From positions 1 to 64,000 of the forward strand of contig RAPG01000015.1 in assembly GCA_005239165.1 (NCBI GenBank): DNA of 64,000 bases, written 5' to 3'. Both the position numbers and the translations under genes were made by a program. Shown piece after piece: positions 58,268 through 64,000 of this stretch; position 1 is the first letter of the stretch, and each line of letters opens with the position of its first letter. The DNA is from Allopusillimonas ginsengisoli. GTDB lineage: Bacteria > Pseudomonadota > Gammaproteobacteria > Burkholderiales > Burkholderiaceae_B. Below the pieces are notes generated by a model that was given only the letters and a program-made list of their open reading frames with translations, was not told where the DNA came from and searched no databases.

Positions 58268-61200
58268 TCAGGCATCTGCCAGTTGCAGGGCGGATTCTAT
58301 GTCTACCGCCACAATGCGCGACACGCCCTGTTCCTGCATGGTAACCCCAACCAGTTGTCTGGCCATCTGCATGGCAATTTTATTATGAGAAATAAACAAA
58401 AACTGCGTTTGCTCACTCATGCTGCGTACCAGGTTGGCATAGCGTTCTGTGTTGGCATCGTCCAGGGGCGCGTCAACCTCGTCAAGCAGACAAAATGGTG
58501 CAGGGTTAAGTTTGAACAAGGCAAACACCAGCGCCGTGGCAGTCAACGCCTTCTCGCCACCTGAAAGCAAATGGATAGTGCTGTTGCGCTTGCCTGGAGG
58601 CTGCGCCATTACTTGTACGCCAGCATCGAGGATTTCATCGCCTGTAATGCTCAGCCGTGCCTCGCCCCCGCCGAACAACTTGGGAAATAGCTCTCCGAAG
58701 TGTCCGTTGACGATGTCAAAGGTATTTTGCAGCAGCTCACGGGTTTCGCGATCGATTTTGCGTATGGCGTCTTCAAGCGTCTCGATGGCCGAGATGAGGT
58801 CTTGGTGCTGAGCGTCAAGAAAGCCTTTGCGTTCACGCGCAGTCGTCAGTTCGTCGAGTGCCGCCAGATTGACGGCGCCCAACCCCTCAACCAGGCGTGA
58901 AATACGCTGCACTTCAGACTGCAACCAACTGGTGCGGCGCCATTCGTCGGGTCGCCCCTCGAGCAACTGACTCAGTTGTGTGCGCTCGACCTCGTGGGCG
59001 TCGATTTGTTCGGCAAACTGCTCGACGGCCAGCCTGGCCGCCTGCTCTTGCAGTTGCAGCTCCATGATGCGCGCCCGGCGCGGTTCGAGCGAGCGCTCAA
59101 GTTCTACCCGCTGCTCATCGGCGCTGCGAAGTTGTGCGGCGAGGTTATCGAGTTCGATACGGGCCTGGTTCAATGCTTCTTCGCGTTCGGCGCGCAGTTC
59201 GATTGCGTCCTGCAGCCCGGCCTGGGCGGCCGAAGCATCAAGCTCAAAAAGTTCGCCCTGCAGCCCTTCCAGTTCGGCATGGGCGCGCTGCCCCTGATCT
59301 CCGGCAAGCTGCAGATTGCGTTTCAGGTCTACGATACGCGACTGCAATGTGCGCTCGGTGTACTCAGACTCTTGAACGGCGCGCTCAACCTCGCGCAAGG
59401 CCTGCCGCGCCGCTTCAGCCTGCGCCTGCAGGTCTTCGCCTGACATTTCGGCATCAGCAAACAGTGTCTGGTGCTCGGCAAGCTGACCATCCAGCAGTTC
59501 GAAACGCGCCTCAGCCTCTTCTTTGCTGGCGAGCAATTCTTCTGTCTGTGCCTTGATTTCGGCCAGTTCTTCATGAATGCGACGCGTCCGGTCGCTCGAT
59601 TGCTCGGCCTGCTGCTTCAGCCGCGAATGCCGCAGCTGGATGTCGTGCAAGCGTTGGGTAAGTTCGGCGACACGCTGGCGTGCCGGACCCTGAGACTGCG
59701 CCATCTGCTGATAGGCCGTGTCAGCTCTGGCTGCCGTGCCCAGCATCTGGTCGGCAATAAGCTGACGCGCCTTGACATCACGGCGCAGGTGCTCGATTTC
59801 TTGCTGCCTGGCAAGCATCCCGGCCTGCTCGGAGTCAGGCGCATAAAAACGTATGCTGTGCTGCTCGACCAGATGGCCTTCCTTAACGACATACAGGCCA
59901 CCAGGTGGCAACTCGGCCCGCATCGACAGCGCTTTGGTGACATCAGTGCACACATAGACATCGCGCAACCAGTCGTTGAGCAGAGCGCGCAGCTCTGGGT
60001 CGGTAATGCGAAGCAGCCCTGCGAGAGGTTCTGCACCCGCCATCAAAGCAGGGGCAGGCCCGGGCACAGGCAACTGATAAAAAGCGAGGCGCGCGGGTGG
60101 CGCATTGGCGGCGAAGGCGCGGGCATGCTCAAGCTGTCGCAATTCAAGTCCTGCCATGCGCTCGCGCAATACTGACTCAAGCGCGGTTTCCCAGCCTTCT
60201 TCAATATGGAGTTTTTGCCAGAGACGACCAAGGCCCGCAAGCTCATGATGCTGCAGCCAGGGTTCGAGCGCGCCCTGCTTCTGTACGTCTTCTTGCAGTC
60301 GCGTCAACGCAGCCAGCCGCGCGTCGAGGCGAGCCACAGCCTGCGCTTCGTCGCGCGCCGTCGTGTGTGCATCTTGCCGCGTGCTGTCGAGCTCGGGCAA
60401 ACGCTCTTCAATTTCGAGCAACTGCCCCTGGGCTTCTTCGAGCTGCTCTTCCATGGCCGTGCGGTCACCCGCAAGGCGCTCAAGCTCAAGCTGATCTGGG
60501 GTGTCCATGCTGCCCAGCTCTTGCTCAAGCCGCTCCTGGCGCAACTCAAGTGCCTGGATCTGCCGGTCTGCGTCACGCTGCGCCTGACCCACCAACGCCA
60601 ATTCTTGTTCGACCTTGGCCAGCGCAATGCGCATTTGGTCGCGCGAGGCGGCAGCGGCACGAACCCGGCTTTCGATATCGGGCAGGCTGCCCTGAGCCTG
60701 ATCGGCTCTGGCCCGTGCTTCTTCAGTGCGGGCGGCGGCCTCTTCGAGATCGGCTTGCGCCTGGGCAATCTGCTCGGTACAGTGAGTTTGCTGATCGGCC
60801 CATTCTTGCATCTGCACCTGCAACTGCGAGCGACGGGTTTGCAGGCGGTTGCGTGCATCAACCACATGCCGGATTTCAGCTTCGAGGCGGCTGACCTGCG
60901 CGCCCGCCTCAAAGAGCAGGCCCTGGGCCGCGTGCACGGCATCGCTGGCGGCATAATGTGCCTGCCTGCGCGACTCAAGCGCCGACTCGCCAGCCCTGAG
61001 CCCGGCCATCGCGGCTTCAAGCTCAGTTTGAGCCCGCTCAATCTCGAGAAACTTGGCCTTCTGATCTTCTTTGGCCTTGCTTTCTTTTTGCAACCACAGC
61101 GCATGCTGCTTCTGCTCGCCCTCTTCTTGCAGAGAGCGGTATTGTTGCGCGACCTCTGCCTGGGATTCGAGTTTTTCGAGCTGGCTGCCCAGCTCTCGCA

Positions 61201-61792
61201 GAATGTCTTCGAGGCGTGTGAGATTTTCGCGGGTATCGCCCAGGCGGTTTTCAGTTTCGCGGCGGCGCTCTTTATAGCGCGAGACGCCAGCGGCTTCTTC
61301 GAGGAAAACGCGCAACTCTTCGGGCCTAGCCTCGATGAGCCGGTTGATCATGCCCTGACCGATAATGGCATAGCCTCGCGTGCCCAGGCCAGTTCCCAGA
61401 AAAATATCGTGGATATCGCGACGCCGAACCTGCTGATTGTTTACGAGATAGCTACTGGTTCCGTCGCGCGTCAGCACACGGCGCACCGCGATTTCTGAGT
61501 ACGCGCTCCATTGCCCGGCAGCACGCCCTTCGCTGTTGTCGAATACGAGCTCGACAGACGCCCTGGCAGCAGGCTTGCGGTTACCGGAGCCATTAAAGAT
61601 GACGTCTTGCATGGACTCACCACGCAGCTCGGACGCACGCGTTTCACCCAGCACCCAGCGTACTGCATCGATGATATTTGATTTGCCACAACCGTTAGGG
61701 CCCACTACACCCACCAACTGGCTGGGCGTGGGAATTACTGTCGGTTCGACAAAGGATTTAAAACCGGCGAGTTTTATCTGGGTGAGGCGCAC
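58268..61792 (-). CDS. smc: Chromosome segregation protein SMC
   Basis: Large coiled-coil ATPase that organises chromosomes. About 1174 residues. The N-terminal Walker A is GPNGCGKSN near residue 32. Coiled-coil arms, very rich in Glu/Gln/Ala/Arg, flank a hinge around residues 500-640. The C-terminal signature is HLLSGGEKALTATAL and the Walker B FCLLDEVDAPLDD. I chose the GTG at 61792 (VRLTQIKLAGFKSF), which matches the family start; an upstream GTG at 61819 adds nine residues and has no better ribosome-binding site. It heads smc-zipA-ligA and diverges from lplT. Confidence 0.96.
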   Translation of the reverse strand: MRLTQIKLAGFKSFVEPTVIPTPSQLVGVVGPNGCGKSNIIDAVRWVLGETRASELRGESMQDVIFNGSGNRKPAARASVELVFDNSEGRAAGQWSAYSEIAVRRVLTRDGTSSYLVNNQQVRRRDIHDIFLGTGLGTRGYAIIGQGMINRLIEARPEELRVFLEEAAGVSRYKERRRETENRLGDTRENLTRLEDILRELGSQLEKLESQAEVAQQYRSLQEEGEQKQHALWLQKESKAKEDQKAKFLEIERAQTELEAAMAGLRAGESALESRRQAHYAASDAVHAAQGLLFEAGAQVSRLEAEIRHVVDARNRLQTRRSQLQVQMQEWADQQTHCTEQIAQAQADLEEAAARTEEARARADQAQGSLPDIESRVRAAAASRDQMRIALAKVEQELALVGQAQRDADRQIQALELRQERLEQELGSMDTPDQLELERLAGDRTAMEEQLEEAQGQLLEIEERLPELDSTRQDAHTTARDEAQAVARLDARLAALTRLQEDVQKQGALEPWLQHHELAGLGRLWQKLHIEEGWETALESVLRERMAGLELRQLEHARAFAANAPPARLAFYQLPVPGPAPALMAGAEPLAGLLRITDPELRALLNDWLRDVYVCTDVTKALSMRAELPPGGLYVVKEGHLVEQHSIRFYAPDSEQAGMLARQQEIEHLRRDVKARQLIADQMLGTAARADTAYQQMAQSQGPARQRVAELTQRLHDIQLRHSRLKQQAEQSSDRTRRIHEELAEIKAQTEELLASKEEAEARFELLDGQLAEHQTLFADAEMSGEDLQAQAEAARQALREVERAVQESEYTERTLQSRIVDLKRNLQLAGDQGQRAHAELEGLQGELFELDASAAQAGLQDAIELRAEREEALNQARIELDNLAAQLRSADEQRVELERSLEPRRARIMELQLQEQAARLAVEQFAEQIDAHEVERTQLSQLLEGRPDEWRRTSWLQSEVQRISRLVEGLGAVNLAALDELTTARERKGFLDAQHQDLISAIETLEDAIRKIDRETRELLQNTFDIVNGHFGELFPKLFGGGEARLSITGDEILDAGVQVMAQPPGKRNSTIHLLSGGEKALTATALVFALFKLNPAPFCLLDEVDAPLDDANTERYANLVRSMSEQTQFLFISHNKIAMQMARQLVGVTMQEQGVSRIVAVDIESALQLADA

Positions 61793-62047
61793 AATAAGCG
61801 AACGATAAAAAATCGACACCCGCTGTCAAACGGGGCTGCCGCGTGATCGGGATAGGTGCAACTGGCAGATTATCCTGCCAGCATAACCGGTTCGTATGAT
61901 AACGCACCTTGGCACCCGTACAGGCCAAACTACAAAACACGTTATTATTTTCTGTCTTAGGGTAAGCTCGGCGCTATACTCGGGACAATTTTTGGCCCTT
62001 GCTCTGTGCAGCACGGGCCCAGGCAGCAATCGCAACGAGACTTTCCA

Positions 62048-63361
62048 TTGAAAAAAGGCTTTTATCTGGTCATGGCAGCCCAGGCGTTATCGTCTGTGGC
62101 AGACAACGCCTTGCTCATTGCCGCCATTGCACTGATCGCTGATCTGCAGGGGCCGCACTGGATGGCACCCATGATGAAATGGTGGTTTGCGCTGGCGTAT
62201 GTTGCACTGGCCGCGTTTGTGGGCGCTTTCTCAGATGCCTACCCCAAAGGGCGGGTTATGTTCATCACCAATGCCGTCAAGATCTGCGGCTGCTTGCTGA
62301 TGTTCAATTACCAGTCTTTCGGGTTCGACCACAACAACCAGTTGCTGCTGGTTTTTGCTGCCTACACGCTGGTCGGCGTCGGGGCAGCAGCCTATTCACC
62401 GGCCAAATACGGCATTGTTACTGAAATGCTGCCACCAGAGCTCCTGGTAAAAGGAAATAGCTGGATCGAAGGCCTGACTGTACTGTCCGTCATTATCGGG
62501 ACGGTGGTGGGCGGCCTGCTCATCAGCCCATACGTCTCTGACGCCCTGCTGTCCCATGTCTGGTTAAGCCGCCTGGTACAGACCCGCACTGAGGCCGCTA
62601 TCTTTGTCATCGCGCTGGTATACCTCCTGGCTGCGCTGACCAATCTGCTCATCCCGCGTACCAATGTGCAATACCCCAAACAACAGACCAACCCGGTCAG
62701 ACTGTTGCGAACCTTTACGGGCTACGTCAAGGTGCTGTGGAGCGACAAGCTGGGGCAGATCTCGCTGGCAGTGACCACACTGTTCTGGGGAGCCGGTGCT
62801 ACCCTGCAGTTTATCGTCATCGAATGGGGTGCCCGCCATCTGGGTTATCGACTGGATCAGGCGTCGCTGCTCATGGGCGTGGCCGCATTGGGCACTGTAG
62901 GCGGGTCTATATTGGCAGGCCGGGTGCCTCTTAAGCGCGCACTTTCGGTGTTACCCATGGGCGTACTCATGGGCTTTGCCGTCATGCTCATGACGTTGGT
63001 GCATGATCGCTGGGCGGTGTACAGCGTGCTGCTGCTTATCGGCGCACTGTCAGGTTTTTTTGTGGTGCCCATGAATGCGATGATCCAGCATCGCGGTCAT
63101 GTATTGCTTTCAGCGGGCCATTCTATCGCGGTGCAAAACTTTAACGAGCAATTGAACATTCTGCTGATGCTGACCTTTTATAGCCTGCTGCTGTGGATGC
63201 GTTTGCCCATAAATGCCATCATCATTATTTTCGGTATGTTGGTGGCCTCGTTGATGCTGGTGATTATGCGATGGAACAAAATTAACCATCGCGAAAACCC
63301 CGGGCTCGAAAACACCATCGGGCAACACGGGCACGGTCAGGCCCTGCGACGCGCCAGGTAG
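62048..63361 (+). CDS. lplT: Lysophospholipid transporter LplT
   Basis: Major-facilitator-superfamily flippase that returns lysophospholipids to the cytoplasm for reacylation. About 437 residues with roughly twelve hydrophobic segments. LSSVADNALLIAAIALI and YSPAKYGIVTEMLPPELLVK are family signatures, and GNSWIEGLTV follows. The start is uncertain: TTG at 62048 (LKKGFYLVMAAQAL) matches family N-termini, while a GTG at 62006 adds 14 unlikely residues. No acyltransferase gene (aas) is adjacent. It ends 16 bp before the convergent glycosylase gene. Confidence 0.9.
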   Translation: MKKGFYLVMAAQALSSVADNALLIAAIALIADLQGPHWMAPMMKWWFALAYVALAAFVGAFSDAYPKGRVMFITNAVKICGCLLMFNYQSFGFDHNNQLLLVFAAYTLVGVGAAAYSPAKYGIVTEMLPPELLVKGNSWIEGLTVLSVIIGTVVGGLLISPYVSDALLSHVWLSRLVQTRTEAAIFVIALVYLLAALTNLLIPRTNVQYPKQQTNPVRLLRTFTGYVKVLWSDKLGQISLAVTTLFWGAGATLQFIVIEWGARHLGYRLDQASLLMGVAALGTVGGSILAGRVPLKRALSVLPMGVLMGFAVMLMTLVHDRWAVYSVLLLIGALSGFFVVPMNAMIQHRGHVLLSAGHSIAVQNFNEQLNILLMLTFYSLLLWMRLPINAIIIIFGMLVASLMLVIMRWNKINHRENPGLENTIGQHGHGQALRRAR

Positions 63362-63377
63362 CCCTGCAGCACACTAC

Positions 63378-64000
63378 TCAAACCAATGCTTTGGCCAGGT
63401 TCAGATCTTGCCAGACATCCGCCTTGTGCTGTGGCCGCATAAGCAAGGACGCCGGGTGGTGAGTAACAATAACCGGAATCTCCTGCCCGGCTTCATTGAC
63501 AAAGCGATGGACGTGGCCGCGCAACGTATCGAGTTCGGCTTCAGAACCTAATACCGACTGGGCCGCCACACGCCCCAGCACCAAAATACGCGCCGGCTTC
63601 AACAGCGTAATCTGACGCTGCAAGTATGGCATGCAGGCTGCAATCTCTTCAGGCGCAGGAGGACGATTGCCCAATGGCCTGCATTTCACCAGATTAGTGA
63701 AAAATATGGGTGAGTCAGGCGATATGCCTATGGATGCAAGCATGGCCTGCAGCAAGATACCGGCCTTGCCCTGAAAGGGCAAGCCCTCACGATCGTCATA
63801 GTCGCCAGGCGCTTCTCCCACGACCAGCCAATCAGGAGACTGCGCCATACCCGCGCCAAATACGGCCTGACTACGCCCCTGATGTAGCTCGCAAGCCTTG
63901 CATACGGCGATACTTGCCTGCAGAGCATCCCAGGTGTGTGGAATGTCTTGCGGCGGGCGAGGCGGCGGTGGTGCAGCAACCTCAGCGGGCACTTTGGCCG
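63378..64000 (-). CDS. Uracil-DNA glycosylase, iron-sulfur (family 4/5-like), 5' end outside the window
   Basis: Repair enzyme removing uracil from DNA. The [4Fe-4S] Cys residues are in CKACELHQGR and KCRPLGNRPPAPEEIAAC. The substrate pocket motif is VVGEAPGDYDDREGLPFQGKAG, and the C-terminal THHPASLL carries the catalytic-loop His. A GTG at 63992 could start it, but the frame stays open to the window edge (AKVPAEVAAPPP) and related proteins have a longer Pro-rich N-terminus, so I treat it as partial. A rimI-like gene commonly precedes it. Confidence 0.88.
   Translation of the reverse strand, partial: AKVPAEVAAPPPPRPPQDIPHTWDALQASIAVCKACELHQGRSQAVFGAGMAQSPDWLVVGEAPGDYDDREGLPFQGKAGILLQAMLASIGISPDSPIFFTNLVKCRPLGNRPPAPEEIAACMPYLQRQITLLKPARILVLGRVAAQSVLGSEAELDTLRGHVHRFVNEAGQEIPVIVTHHPASLLMRPQHKADVWQDLNLAKALV

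Noticed and set aside
60206..61498. Plus-strand open frame of 430 codons opposite smc
   Set aside because: It lies wholly antisense to the coiled-coil region of smc. Its open state follows from the GC-rich third-position pattern of that gene, and it has no family similarity or ribosome-binding site.

Overview
The window reads as a chromosomal housekeeping segment from a betaproteobacterium, most likely order Burkholderiales and close to the Alcaligenaceae (Bordetella/Advenella/Pusillimonas-like). That placement is an inference from gene order and protein motifs, because no rRNA is present. About 60 protein genes are tightly packed, often with ATGA, TAATG or TGATG overlaps. I saw no tRNA, rRNA, CRISPR array, insertion sequence, prophage or defence island.

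Layout. (1) 106-4148: lptF (frameshifted) diverges from pepA-holC, followed by a Bax-inhibitor-1 family membrane protein. (2) 4263-21601, all on the minus strand: one long fatty-acid/envelope/translation block. In transcription order it is yceD-rpmF-plsX-fabH-fabD-fabG-acpP-fabF, a small coupled ORF, rpoE-rseA-rseB-mucD, a terminator, then lepA-lepB-rnc-era-recO, a PIN-domain gene and a RarD-like permease. (3) 21670-27256: maf/yceF, an RsmI-like methyltransferase and an AmiD-like amidase (plus strand), then msrP-msrQ and rluC plus a HAD phosphatase (minus strand). (4) 27271-38902: rne with a long leader, convergent with trpB-trpA-accD; then relA, a flavodoxin-like gene, a RidA-family gene and pncB. 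(5) 39065-42186: fdxA, phaZ, rsxB-nth. (6) 42279-52206: two complete branched-chain-amino-acid-type (Liv/HAAT) ABC transporters facing each other tail to tail. (7) 52424-54451: msrB-yciB-bolA-PPIase. (8) 54971-63992: smc-zipA-ligA, the divergent lplT, and a 3'-end fragment of a uracil-DNA glycosylase at the edge.

How the genes fit together. The plsX/fab/acpP genes make acyl chains for membrane lipid. RpoE with RseA/RseB and the MucD protease monitors envelope stress, and LptF, LepB, MsrPQ, the amidase and LplT also work on the envelope. Smc, ZipA and LigA cover chromosome organisation, division and ligation. Rne, Rnc, Era, RluC and YceD deal with RNA and ribosomes.

The main oddities are these. 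Three conserved genes (lptF, rnc, livH) each carry a single-base deletion in an A/T homopolymer. Two convergent intergenic regions each hold a perfect inverted repeat beside a tandem repeat array: an 8-bp unit in 14 copies, and a three-register 10/11/20-bp array. One LivF ATPase has Arg in place of the Walker A Lys. One transporter has LivM fused to LivG. LigA carries an Ala/Gln-rich insert and RecO is short. I found no convincing new multi-gene system; the repeat arrays beside inverted repeats and the small ORF coupled to rpoE are the least explained elements.
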